This document shows positions 51,055 to 59,956 of a stretch of 64,000 nucleotides of DNA, piece after piece (position 1 is the first letter of the stretch; the number at the start of each line of letters is the position of its first letter). The stretch is from NCBI RefSeq assembly GCF_900172335.1, contig NZ_FWFX01000003.1, positions 1 through 64,000 of the forward strand. The letters run 5' to 3'. The notes beneath the pieces are model-generated. The model saw only the letters and a list, made by a program, of their open reading frames with translations, was not told the origin of the DNA and searched no databases. This stretch comes from Roseovarius albus. GTDB lineage: Bacteria; Pseudomonadota; Alphaproteobacteria; Rhodobacterales; Rhodobacteraceae. The translations under genes and the position numbers were made by a program.

Positions 51055-51094
51055 TTGCAAATATCATGGGTTTGCATAACCTGTGTTTATGCAA
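51055..51094. promoter_or_regulatory. Three phased TTGCA half-sites at the LysR start
   Basis: CTTGCA at 51055-51060, TTGCATAA at 51072-51079 and its exact complement TTATGCAA at 51087-51094 are spaced about 17 and 15 bases apart. The last two form an 8-bp inverted repeat with a 7-base centre. The set covers the LysR start codon in the gap to the divergent methyltransferase gene. It fits a LysR-type recognition/activation site. Confidence 0.5.
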
Positions 51095-51985
51095 GAACTT
51101 TGGAAACTTGTCTCATCCCCCCGTCATTTGTTGGTGTTCGAGGCCGCCGCCCGCACCGGGTCTTTCACCCGTGCGGCGCAGGAACTGAACGTGCAACAGC
51201 CCGCGGTATCCGCCGCAATCAAGCAGTTGGAAACAGCTTTGGGCGTGCAACTCTTTGCCCGGGCGCATAAGTCCGTGCGGCTGACACAATCTGGCGAACG
51301 GCTCTTTACCGACGTCACCGCCTCGTTCGACCGGATCTATCAAACCGCCAGCATGCTCAGCCAACGCCATGCTCAGGAACATGTGACGCTCTCGGCCTCC
51401 ACCGCCTTTGCCCACTATTGGATGGTGCCCAAGCTCACGCAATTTCACAAAGCTCATCCTGATGTCGATTTGCGATTGCAAACTTCGGATCGCGAGCCCG
51501 ACATCGGGGCCGAGGGCATCAGCCTTGCCATTCGGCGCGGTCACGGAATTTGGGAAGGCTGCCACTCTTCCCTCATCGCGCCAGAGGTGATATCCCCGAT
51601 CGCCTCCCCCCGCGTGATGGCTGCAGCGGTGAACCTCAAGACCATCGCCAATCTAATGCACCAGCCTCTGATCCACCTCGAAGAACCTGTGCGCGACCGC
51701 CCCGGATGGGCTGAATTCTTTGCTCATTGGAATGTACCCTATGCCGAGCCACGCTCAGGCCTGCGATTGAACGACTACGCGCTGGTGTTGCAGGCCGCCA
51801 TTGCTGGCGAAGGTTTCGCCATAGGCTGGCATCACACTGTTGATAACTTAATCGCACAAGGCTTGCTGGCAGCACGCGAGGAATGGACCTGGCGCACTGA
51901 TGCAGGATTTTATCTGGTTTGGTCGTCAACGACACCGCTTAGCCCACAGGCAGAAAAGGTGCGCGACTGGCTAGTCTCGCTTTAG
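51089..51985 (+). CDS. LysR-family transcriptional regulator
   Basis: 298 residues. The N-terminal helix-turn-helix (about 10-67) has the LLVFEAAARTGSFTRAAQEL and QPAVSAAIKQLETALG motifs, then the usual linker helix and a LysR substrate-binding domain of about 205 residues. It resembles the GcvA/CbbR-type 300-residue proteins. Divergent from the MttB-type gene, it probably controls the amine-degradation operon. ATG at 51089; a GTG at 51083 is possible. It ends in a 4-base convergent overlap with the hydantoinase-A-like gene. Confidence 0.9.
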   Translation: MQELWKLVSSPRHLLVFEAAARTGSFTRAAQELNVQQPAVSAAIKQLETALGVQLFARAHKSVRLTQSGERLFTDVTASFDRIYQTASMLSQRHAQEHVTLSASTAFAHYWMVPKLTQFHKAHPDVDLRLQTSDREPDIGAEGISLAIRRGHGIWEGCHSSLIAPEVISPIASPRVMAAAVNLKTIANLMHQPLIHLEEPVRDRPGWAEFFAHWNVPYAEPRSGLRLNDYALVLQAAIAGEGFAIGWHHTVDNLIAQGLLAAREEWTWRTDAGFYLVWSSTTPLSPQAEKVRDWLVSL

Positions 51986-53982
51986 GCAGCGATCCGCGGA
52001 CGACCCGAAGCCTCAACCGATATCTCGGCTTCCAGAAACACTTCGCGTGCTTCAGCCTCTGCCGTGCGCAAGTCACGTGACATCGATACGGAAATATCTT
52101 CTGCTCCGGCAACTTCAGCCTCATGACGCGCGTCCTTCGACAAGACCGCTTCCAGAGCCTCCATTGCCTGCTCGGCATCTGAGAAATCCTCGGGCCCAGT
52201 TTCAAAGTGCACCCGGAATCGCCCCTCCGCCGGGCTAGTCACGGTCCCGCTTCGGCGAATCGTCACCCGGCCAACCACCGCACCAATCGCATTGGCCACA
52301 CCGGCATGCTCAGGCAAGATCATTTCGCAATCTAAGCGATCACCCACAGCAGGATAATAGCTGGGCGCTGACGCCCCGAGACCGATCACCGGCACGTTGA
52401 TACCAGTATCAATCCGCACCAAACCTTTGTGTTTGTCCAAGCCGCGTTGCATCAACACATGCCGCGCCAGTTCAGACGGGCGCAGACCGAAACTGTTTTC
52501 TTCCTCATCAAAAGCCGCCTCCAGCAAGGCCAGCGATGTCTGATGCGTCAGCTGATCAATGATCATCTGCGCCATCTTCTGCGGTTCCGGGTTCAGCATA
52601 TTGCCCGAACCGGTGCGTTTGCGTCCGGTCAACTCCAGCGCTTTCAGTGCCGCCTCGCCGTCCCAGCTGTTCAAACGGCCAAGAACGTGGCTGGCATCCG
52701 ACGGTGTCACGCCAGACACCTGCACCAACCCGCGTGAAACCAGACGTTTCAGCGCTTGCCCTTCCATCCGAGTTTTCAGTATCTTGGCGACCGGATGCAC
52801 CTCGGTGCCGATCCGTTCCAGCAACGCCTCATCACGATCCTGCAAACCGCCTGCTTCAATTCCGGGCACAGCACGTACAAATTTCGTGTCATATTCACCC
52901 GGTGTCGAGCTGCGCACCTGCTCATCCAGCACCGCATGCACCACTTCCGGGGCCTGCATCGCCATCAGGCTGACTGGTACGACACGTCGAGGGCCAAGCG
53001 TGACACCCCCGATAAGCCCCTCGTCATTGACGTGCACTTCACTGTCACCCCCAAGGCCTGTGGTGCGCATCGCCACCGCCTCGACCATAGTCCGCCACGG
53101 CCCAACCCGCGCACCCGCCGGGTCAATCGCCGGGCGGCCATCGCGCAGAACGGCCACATCGGTGGTGGTGCCGCCAATATCCGAGACCAGAGCAAAGTCA
53201 GCGCCCGTCATCCAGCGTGCGCCAACGATGCTGGCCGCCGGACCACTCAAAATTGTCTCAATGGGGCGTTCCCGCGCCTGCTCGGCTGAAATGAGCGCCC
53301 CATCGCCACGTACCACCATCAACGGCGCATCAATGCCCAGCTCATTCAGCTTGCCCTCGGCCTTTTCGATCAGCCGCGCAATCATGCCGATCAGACGTGC
53401 GTTCAAAACGGCCGTAAGGGCGCGCTTAGGGCCGTTCAGCTTCGCAGACAATTGATGTGAGCACGACACCGGACGCCCGGTGATCTCTCGGATCATCTCG
53501 GCGGCTGCCAATTCATGTGCCGGATTGCGTGTTCCAAACTGCGCCGCCACAGCAAAGGCCGATGCTCCGTGATCTGAGGCCAGCCACTTGGCCAGCGCCT
53601 CTCTATCAAAGGCCTTTGCTTCGCCACCTGCGTGGTTATGTCCGCCCGCGATCACTATCGCAGGATCACCCGCCAAAGCCTCACTCAGTCCGTGCGTTTC
53701 AAGGTCACGCTCGCGAAAACCAATATAGATCAAACCAACACGACCACCCTGCCCTTCGACCAATGCATTCGTGGCCAGAGTGGTCGACAAGGACGCCATG
53801 CCAATGTCCGTGATATCCGCGCCGCTTTCAGCCAGAACCGCCTCGACCGCTTTGCCAATGCCTTCGGCCAGATCGTGGCGGGTGGTCAGGGATTTGGCAG
53901 ATGCGATGACATCCTTTTCATCGCGGATCAGCACCGCATCGGTATAGGTTCCACCTGTATCAACACCTAATAGCAATGCCAT
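51982..53982 (-). CDS. Hydantoinase A/5-oxoprolinase-like ATPase
   Basis: 666 residues of the HyuA family. The ASKHA nucleotide-binding signatures are LLGVDTGGTYTDAVLI at the start and VSDIGGTTTDVAVLRDG near 262. Family members hydrolyse cyclic ureides with ATP, normally with a HyuB partner; no hyuB is next to it. In corrinoid-dependent systems distantly related ASKHA ATPases reactivate oxidised cobalamin, so its place near the MttB gene might be functional; that is speculation. It is read towards the LysR gene. Confidence 0.83.
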   Translation of the reverse strand: MALLLGVDTGGTYTDAVLIRDEKDVIASAKSLTTRHDLAEGIGKAVEAVLAESGADITDIGMASLSTTLATNALVEGQGGRVGLIYIGFRERDLETHGLSEALAGDPAIVIAGGHNHAGGEAKAFDREALAKWLASDHGASAFAVAAQFGTRNPAHELAAAEMIREITGRPVSCSHQLSAKLNGPKRALTAVLNARLIGMIARLIEKAEGKLNELGIDAPLMVVRGDGALISAEQARERPIETILSGPAASIVGARWMTGADFALVSDIGGTTTDVAVLRDGRPAIDPAGARVGPWRTMVEAVAMRTTGLGGDSEVHVNDEGLIGGVTLGPRRVVPVSLMAMQAPEVVHAVLDEQVRSSTPGEYDTKFVRAVPGIEAGGLQDRDEALLERIGTEVHPVAKILKTRMEGQALKRLVSRGLVQVSGVTPSDASHVLGRLNSWDGEAALKALELTGRKRTGSGNMLNPEPQKMAQMIIDQLTHQTSLALLEAAFDEEENSFGLRPSELARHVLMQRGLDKHKGLVRIDTGINVPVIGLGASAPSYYPAVGDRLDCEMILPEHAGVANAIGAVVGRVTIRRSGTVTSPAEGRFRVHFETGPEDFSDAEQAMEALEAVLSKDARHEAEVAGAEDISVSMSRDLRTAEAEAREVFLEAEISVEASGRPRIAA

Positions 53983-54029
53983 TTGTCCCGCTCCCTCACT
54001 CTGTTCGCAACAGGCCGTTTAACGGGTTT

Positions 54030-55085
54030 TCACGGGCTTTCCATCCCCTTTGCGTCATTTTCCAGTCGCAGAACCGCCCAGCGCGCCGCATCGGCGATTG
54101 TTTCGTCCGGATCCTCACATAAATCCTGCGCAAACCTGCGCAAATCCGCCCGCCCGGAATTACCAATTGCATAAAGCACGTTTCGGACGAATCTATCCCG
54201 CCCGATGCGTTTAATCGGGCTGCCGGAAAATTTGGCCCGGAACGCGGTATCATCCAGTTGCACCAGATCCGCCAACTCCGGCGCGATCAAATCTTCGCGC
54301 GCATGATAACGCAGTTCGCGCGCTTCAACTGCAAACTTGTTCCACGGGCAGGCCGCAAGGCAATCGTCGCAGCCGTAGATACGGTTGCCCATCAATGAGC
54401 GTAGTTTCGGATCAATCGGGCCTTTGTGCTCAATCGTCAGATAAGAAATGCATCGGCGTGCATCCAATTGATAGGGCGCCGGAAAGGCATCGGTCGGGCA
54501 GGCGTCCAGACAGGCCCGGCATCGACCGCAGTGATCAACTTCCGATCTATCCGTTGGCACCTCCAGCGTCGTAAACACCGACCCTATAAAGAACCAACTG
54601 CCCAAGTGCCGACTGACTAGATTTGTATGCTTACCTTGCCAGCCGAGCCCCGCCGCCTGCCCCAAGGGTTTTTCTGGCACCGGTGCAGTATCGACAAAAA
54701 CCTTCACCTCACCGCCACCCTCGGCAATCAACCAACGCGCTAACCGTTTCAGGCGCTTCTTGACCAGATCATGGTAGTCTTTGTTGCGAGCATAAACCGA
54801 TATGGTGCCGATATCCGGCTGGTCTACAGTCGCCATAGGATCTTCATTTGGCGTATAACTTTCGCCCAGTACAATCACTGACCGCGCCTCGGGCCACAGC
54901 ATAGACGGATCACCCCGCCAATGACTGCGCTCTTCCAACCAACCCATCTGGCCTTGGTATCCCTGTTTGAGAAATTCCGCCAACCGTTCCGGCACCCGCG
55001 GCACATCCCACGGCCGGCAGACCCGGCAGGCGTCGAAACCTTCAGATAATGCCTGCGCAACCAGAGCCTGTTTCAATGACTCCAT
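54030..55085 (-). CDS. queG: Epoxyqueuosine reductase
   Basis: A 351-residue iron-sulphur, cobalamin-dependent enzyme for the last step of queuosine tRNA modification. Two 4Fe-4S motifs are seen: [16 protein letters not shown] and [11 protein letters not shown], together with the catalytic-domain [11 protein letters not shown] segment. A HEAT-like tail follows. ATG at 55085, nine bases inside the longer GTG frame, with AGGAGA upstream. It shares the cobalamin requirement of the neighbouring methyltransferase region but is a housekeeping gene. Confidence 0.95.
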   Translation of the reverse strand: MESLKQALVAQALSEGFDACRVCRPWDVPRVPERLAEFLKQGYQGQMGWLEERSHWRGDPSMLWPEARSVIVLGESYTPNEDPMATVDQPDIGTISVYARNKDYHDLVKKRLKRLARWLIAEGGGEVKVFVDTAPVPEKPLGQAAGLGWQGKHTNLVSRHLGSWFFIGSVFTTLEVPTDRSEVDHCGRCRACLDACPTDAFPAPYQLDARRCISYLTIEHKGPIDPKLRSLMGNRIYGCDDCLAACPWNKFAVEARELRYHAREDLIAPELADLVQLDDTAFRAKFSGSPIKRIGRDRFVRNVLYAIGNSGRADLRRFAQDLCEDPDETIADAARWAVLRLENDAKGMESP

Positions 55086-55151
55086 ATCGCGCACTCTCCT
55101 GTCAGTCTGATTTCTAAGGCCTTTCGCACATAACGCGTACGACTTTGACCA

Positions 55152-55796
55152 TCAACCTTCGCTCTCTTCGCTGGGCGGATCATCTGGACCCAGAAAGAGG
55201 TGGTTGCCAATATTGGCCAGAGGTTTCATCTTCTTCGCCCAGCTTGGAGAGACGGAGTGCGCATGGTAATAGATCGCCCCATTGGTGAAGCCCCACGCGC
55301 CATGCTCTAGCAAAAACGCAGCCACACGCTGCGCACGCTCATATGCCCCAGCCTCAGAGTATTCCTCAGGCAATCCATCACAGGCATAGCTAAACTGACA
55401 GGCGTTCTTGTTCTTGCTGCCTTGATAGATCACATCACAAACAGAATCGGGAAACGTCGAATGATCCACACGGTTCAAAATCACCTCGGCCACCGCAATT
55501 TGCCCGCGCACCGTTTCGCCACGCGCCTCGAAATACAGCGCTTCGGCCAGACATTTTTGATCTTCCGTCATCTTTTCGGGGAATGGCAGCCCGGCCACCC
55601 AAATCGAATCCAGTAAGGAAATCTCATTCAACGTCGGTGCAGGAGGCAGATCGTCCCGCTCTGGCCGCTCCAACTCATAGGTTCCAACCAATGGCGTATC
55701 CGAAGTGGCGTGTCTAACTAAAGCGGCGACCAACATCAGGCTTGTCGTGGCGACAAGTCCGGCAAAAATAAACTCACTGCGTAGCTTCATCCACAT
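55152..55796 (-). CDS. SleB-type cell wall hydrolase
   Basis: 214 residues. An N-terminal membrane anchor/signal segment (about 8-24) precedes a SleB hydrolase-2 domain from about 75. It carries the catalytic EALYFEARGETVRGQIAVAE block and AEVILNRVDHSTFPDSVC, and the closing tail has HAHSVSPSWAKKM. It is a lysozyme-like peptidoglycan enzyme, periplasmic and probably used in cell wall remodelling. Such proteins are common single copies in Rhodobacterales. Confidence 0.88.
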   Translation of the reverse strand: MWMKLRSEFIFAGLVATTSLMLVAALVRHATSDTPLVGTYELERPERDDLPPAPTLNEISLLDSIWVAGLPFPEKMTEDQKCLAEALYFEARGETVRGQIAVAEVILNRVDHSTFPDSVCDVIYQGSKNKNACQFSYACDGLPEEYSEAGAYERAQRVAAFLLEHGAWGFTNGAIYYHAHSVSPSWAKKMKPLANIGNHLFLGPDDPPSEESEG

Positions 55797-55978
55797 CCTC
55801 CCGCCCTCAGGTTAGAGGACTCCGCGCCAAAATAGCAAGACATCGGGAATGGGGCGAATTTGTGGAGCTTGTAAGAGAAGCGATCGAGACCATCACCTGC
55901 TTAGAGTTTTATTGCCCGTATTGAGCGGCGGACAAAGCGGACACTGACGTTCTTGGGGGCCGAAGTTTTTGCGATCTA

Positions 55979-57928
55979 TCAATCCGGCAGGCCAGCCAAA
56001 CGAAGGCCCTGAGCGATATGCTCCCAATCTTCTTTTCGGCGCCACAAGACACGGTGTTCACCCAGAGCAGTTTCGATTGTATTTGCGCCAACCTTCATTC
56101 CTGACAGTCGCTGATCTCGAGTGCGTGCATCTTTGAATTCCGCGAGAGTAAACTGCGCTTCCTTAAGCATTCCCAATCGAGCCTGTGACCCAGCTCGAAA
56201 CGCAAGCCCTGTGGAATTTAAAAGAGATGCGCCATTTAGCGTACTAACAACCTCCGCGTCGCGGCCTTGAAACGAAAAAAGCTGCCCCAGTATCCACTCG
56301 AAAGTTGGCGGTAACGTCGTCCTCCGTTTGGCCACGGCTTGGATGATTTCAGCAGCTTCGTCGTGTCTTCCCAACATCAACAGCGCATATCCGCACCAGG
56401 ACATGGATTCGATTTCATTCTTAGCCAAAGATAACGCGTTTCTTATTTGCGCTTCGGCCGCGTCCCAATGCCCCATGGTGTGAAGGGCGAAGCCCAGATG
56501 GTCCTGAATGTGAACGTCAAACCGATCCAGCGCCACAGCCCGGCGGGCATGATAAAGCGCTTTCTCTTTCTCGCTCGCGTCCAGCTGACCAAACCAGTGT
56601 TGTACAACATAGCTGTCTGATAGATACATGTGTGACCGGGCTAAGCCCTGATCCTTTTTTACCGCAAGCTCTAGGAGGCTTCTGGCCTCCAGATTGCCTT
56701 CAAGGCTCAAGGTATCGCGCAATCGCTTCCCAAGGATCATCAACTCGTAAGCCTGCAATTGCTCAGCAGATTTTTTCTCGGCCTTTTCTGCGACATCCTC
56801 TTCAATTCGATATGGGATCGCACCAACAAGATAACGTGACACGTCATCCTGAAGGTCAAACAAATCCGATATCTTGCGGTCCAATCGCTCTGCCCATTTG
56901 ACTGATCTACTCGCAACCTCAATCAACTCCACTGACAAGCGAAACCGTTCTCCAAGCCAGCGCACGCTGCCCGTCAATAGGTAATCCGCGCCGTTTTTTA
57001 CCGCCCGCGAAAGCTGATCTTCTGTAGCATTTTCGGACAAGTTTGCTTGACCTGACAGAACCCCAAGCGTTGAAAACTTTGACAGTTGTGTGATGACATC
57101 CTCTGCTAGGCCTTCCGAAAAATACCGATGTTCGGGAACATCGCTGAGTGTTTTGAACGGCAATACCAATATCGAGGGAACGCTTATTGCCGTCGTTTTG
57201 TTTACCTGCTCGTCAGCGACAGTTAACAGTTTCGTCTTCAGGGTGACCAAATCCGAACTGATTTCTAAGTTCAGCTCGCTTCGAAGCAAGCACTCAAATT
57301 CGTCAAATCTGATTTGCACTTGGCTGCGCTCGTCATTCGCTGCAAGCGCCTTCAAACATAGCGCCATACCAGCTTCCTCGAATGGATCGAGGGTTAATAT
57401 ACGGTCTGCTGCCTGCAGCGCCCGTTTTGATTGGTCCGACTCTAAGGCGAAGTTGCCGACATCAAACAAGATATCTCTCACTATTCTGCCGTAATTGGCT
57501 CGATTTGTAGCCAGCCATTCTTCAAAAGGCGGTTCATTTATCGAAAGCCCGTCAAGAAATGGCCCCCCGAAACCGGTAATATTTTCGTCCAGATCAAAGG
57601 CCTTGTCGTCCAGCGCATCAATATCCAGCGAAACCAAATCCCGATTCACCGCCAGCATTTCACCTTTTGACAGAATGATGTTTTCCCCCGTCGTGGCTCG
57701 TAAAATCGACAATGCTTGGCGCAGATTTGTACGGGCCTGAGCCTCGGGGCTTCGGCTCCAAAGCGTTGCCGCCGCTAGTTCTCGACGCAGCCCGGTGCTA
57801 GACGAAGTCGCAATCATGGCAAGAAGGGCCATACTCTTCTGCGTTGTCAACTGAATGGTATGGCCAGTTCGATCTATGATCGACGGAGTGCCCAACAAGC
57901 GAAAAGCGTATTTTTTTTCTTTTTCCAA
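55979..57928 (-). CDS. SARP-like winged-helix/BTAD/TPR regulator
   Basis: 649 residues. The N-terminal DNA-binding winged helix (about 8-100, FRLLGTPSIIDRTGHTIQLT, REL-AAxLW then NLRQALSILR) and a bacterial transcriptional-activation region (about 105-245) are SARP/AfsR-like. A TolB/FlgO-like segment (about 255-390, SILVLPFKTLSDVPEHRYFSEGLAEDV) follows, then TPR-type repeats to the end. It is probably a cytoplasmic regulator of unknown target. The only start in frame is TTG at 57928 with no good ribosome site, followed by GAAAAAGAAAAAAAA, an A-run that could slip. Divergent from the 56-residue peptide gene. Confidence 0.82.
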   Translation of the reverse strand: MEKEKKYAFRLLGTPSIIDRTGHTIQLTTQKSMALLAMIATSSSTGLRRELAAATLWSRSPEAQARTNLRQALSILRATTGENIILSKGEMLAVNRDLVSLDIDALDDKAFDLDENITGFGGPFLDGLSINEPPFEEWLATNRANYGRIVRDILFDVGNFALESDQSKRALQAADRILTLDPFEEAGMALCLKALAANDERSQVQIRFDEFECLLRSELNLEISSDLVTLKTKLLTVADEQVNKTTAISVPSILVLPFKTLSDVPEHRYFSEGLAEDVITQLSKFSTLGVLSGQANLSENATEDQLSRAVKNGADYLLTGSVRWLGERFRLSVELIEVASRSVKWAERLDRKISDLFDLQDDVSRYLVGAIPYRIEEDVAEKAEKKSAEQLQAYELMILGKRLRDTLSLEGNLEARSLLELAVKKDQGLARSHMYLSDSYVVQHWFGQLDASEKEKALYHARRAVALDRFDVHIQDHLGFALHTMGHWDAAEAQIRNALSLAKNEIESMSWCGYALLMLGRHDEAAEIIQAVAKRRTTLPPTFEWILGQLFSFQGRDAEVVSTLNGASLLNSTGLAFRAGSQARLGMLKEAQFTLAEFKDARTRDQRLSGMKVGANTIETALGEHRVLWRRKEDWEHIAQGLRLAGLPD

Positions 57929-58068
57929 TCGATCACACCGTTATCGGTGCGTTTTTTATGATTGGCTTGCCCGATTTTACGAATTCGGAACGCCGCATAT
58001 CACACCGTCAGAACGCAGCATCGCCAAAATAGGAGGCAGGTACAACGAAAACTTGAAGGAAACAAAAA

Positions 58069-58239
58069 ATGTACGACCAAAACCCACTACTTCACAAATT
58101 GAACATCGACGACCTGGCTCAAAGCTATCAAGTCAAGCCTGCTACGCACCGGAATTCAACTTTCCTGAGTCGGCTTACTTCAATCGCCATCACGCTCACT
58201 GTGGTCGTGGCCGCCGTCTTTGTAACAAATTTCGTTTAA
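58069..58239 (+). CDS. Small single-span membrane peptide (56 aa)
   Basis: An ATG preceded by GAAGGAAACAAAAA opens a 56-residue frame (MYDQNPLLHKLNIDDLAQ onwards). A hydrophilic N-terminal 36 residues with a Lys/Arg region are followed by a hydrophobic stretch (about 37-56, SIAITLTVVVAAVFVTNFV) and a stop at 58237-58239, then a strong terminator at 58258. No family is recognised. It is divergent from the SARP-like regulator gene, 140 bases away, and may be its target or partner. The start is supported by the ribosome site and by the matched terminator. Confidence 0.65.
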   Translation: MYDQNPLLHKLNIDDLAQSYQVKPATHRNSTFLSRLTSIAITLTVVVAAVFVTNFV

Positions 58240-58257
58240 GGAAAGCATCTGTTCTGG

Positions 58258-58288
58258 AAAGGCCGATCAGAAATGGCGGCCTTTCTTA
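58258..58288 (+). terminator. Terminator after the small peptide gene
   Basis: AAAGGCCG and CGGCCTTT form an 8-bp stem with an 11-base loop, followed by CTTACT, 18 bases after the peptide stop. The T tract is short. Its position supports the peptide gene being a real transcript. Confidence 0.65.
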
Positions 58289-58415
58289 CTATGCCAAGCA
58301 TTCGCGGAGATAAACTCAGCCATTACAAAAGTCCATTTTGTCCGCATTGCCGTCGTTCCGAAAATCGAATATTTCAGCATCGATGCAACCAACGCTTCAG
58401 CGCATTGGGTAACTT

Positions 58416-59081
58416 TCAAAAATCCAAATCCGCATAATGCGCTGGAGGAGGGAAACCCGGCACCTGATCAGTGAGGATTCGCCGGAAGGCCGGGCGGGAT
58501 TTGATCTTGGCGTACCAATCTTTGACCACCTCCGAGCGATTCCAGTCGACATCGCTGATATAATCCAGCGCACTCAGGTGAGCGGCAGCGGCAAAATCGG
58601 CCAGGGTCATCACATCCCCCGCCAACCAGCGGCGACGGTCCAAGAGCCATGCCATATAATCCAAGTGATATTTGATCGCCTTGGCCCCGGCTTTGACGTT
58701 GGTGCTGTCAGGAAAGCCCTTTTTCATGACTTTCTTGTTGACGCGCTCATAAACCAGCTTTGAGGTGACTTCATGATGGAACTTGTCATCAAACCAGCTC
58801 ACCAACCGGCGCACTTCGTAGCGCTGTTTGGGGTCTTTTGGCATCAACTGCGGATCTGGGTATGCCTCTTCCAGATATTCGCAAATGGCGCTGCTTTCCG
58901 CCATGGTCATGCCGTCGATTTTCAACACCGGCACTTTGCCTGCCGGGTTACGGCGTAAAAAATCCGGATCTTGCTCCCAATACCGTTCCTCGGTCAGCTC
59001 GCATTCAATCCGCTTTTCCGCCAACGACAGGCGCACCTTGCGGCAGAACGGGGACAGCGGAACATGATACAGCTTGGCCAT
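58416..59081 (-). CDS. Glutathione S-transferase family protein
   Basis: 221 residues. The N-terminal thioredoxin-like domain has KLYHVPLSPFCRKVRLSLAEK with a cysteine in the SPFCRK position, and the glutathione-binding MAESSAICEYLEEAYP. The C-terminal helical domain (about 90-215) contains WLLDRRRWLAGDVMTLADFA. Detoxification or a GSH-dependent isomerisation are both possible; a CxxC-like Cys at residue 12 favours the omega/beta-type. Monocistronic. Confidence 0.9.
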   Translation of the reverse strand: MAKLYHVPLSPFCRKVRLSLAEKRIECELTEERYWEQDPDFLRRNPAGKVPVLKIDGMTMAESSAICEYLEEAYPDPQLMPKDPKQRYEVRRLVSWFDDKFHHEVTSKLVYERVNKKVMKKGFPDSTNVKAGAKAIKYHLDYMAWLLDRRRWLAGDVMTLADFAAAAHLSALDYISDVDWNRSEVVKDWYAKIKSRPAFRRILTDQVPGFPPPAHYADLDF

Positions 59082-59137
59082 GGCAATCTCTGGAAAATCT
59101 CAAATCTCATTCTCAATGCCCGGATTGAACAACTTTT

Positions 59138-59857
59138 TCAATCCTCGAAACAATCTGCCCGGCCATCCCGGTCAATTGTTGCCGCCCCGTCCATGATCGA
59201 ACGGGCGCGTTTCTTCATCCAATCACTTGGGTGTTTTGCCGAGCGATCCTTGGGGTCTGGCAGCACCGCCGCCAACAAGGCCGCCTGCCGAGCATCCAGC
59301 TTTGACGGGGGCACACCAAAGTAATGCCGCGATGCCGCGCCCACACCAAAGACACCGTCGTCAAATTCTGCGACATTCATATAGACCTCGACGATCCGCC
59401 GTTTGTCCCAAGCCAATTCCATCAACGGGGTGATCGAAGCCTCGAGGGCTTTTCGTAGCCAACTGCGCCCGTGCCACAAATATGTGTTTTTGACCGTCTG
59501 CTGCGACAGGGTCGAAGCCCCACGCCCACCTCCATCCTCAATCGCGTCGCGGATCGCATTCATGTCAAAGCCCCAGTGGTTGCAGAAATTTGCATCTTCT
59601 GCCGCCACGATCGACCGTGTCATCACCGGCGCCACATCATCGATGTCTTCCCAACGGTAGGAAATCTTGCCCAATCTTCGTTCTTCTTGCCCCATATAGT
59701 AAGTTTCGGGTGGCGTGACCCATCGATGCGCCACGACCACACCCGTAACAACGACCGCGCACAGGGTCGTGATCCGAATGCCCCAGCGACGCAGAAACCG
59801 TATCGGACGGATACGAGGGATTTTGCGAGATTTCTTTGACTTACGCGACTTTGCCAT
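59138..59857 (-). CDS. mtgA: Monofunctional peptidoglycan transglycosylase
   Basis: 239 residues. A basic N-terminal tail (MAKSRKSKKSRKIPRIRPIR) and one membrane span (about 25-45) precede the GT51 domain with the catalytic Glu in IVAAEDANFCNHWGFD and the second acid in STLSQQTVKNTYL. It polymerises lipid II glycan strands at the inner membrane. The ATG at 59857 is preferred to the long frame (371 residues), which would add an atypical leader. Confidence 0.95.
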   Translation of the reverse strand: MAKSRKSKKSRKIPRIRPIRFLRRWGIRITTLCAVVVTGVVVAHRWVTPPETYYMGQEERRLGKISYRWEDIDDVAPVMTRSIVAAEDANFCNHWGFDMNAIRDAIEDGGGRGASTLSQQTVKNTYLWHGRSWLRKALEASITPLMELAWDKRRIVEVYMNVAEFDDGVFGVGAASRHYFGVPPSKLDARQAALLAAVLPDPKDRSAKHPSDWMKKRARSIMDGAATIDRDGRADCFED

Positions 59858-59956
59858 ATCCTCTTTGCTAGCCGCCACTGGCGCCAGATGCAAACGCAGA
59901 AATTGTGCAATGGTTTCTGATTTGTCTTTGTGGCCCACCGTGTTAACAGATATTTC

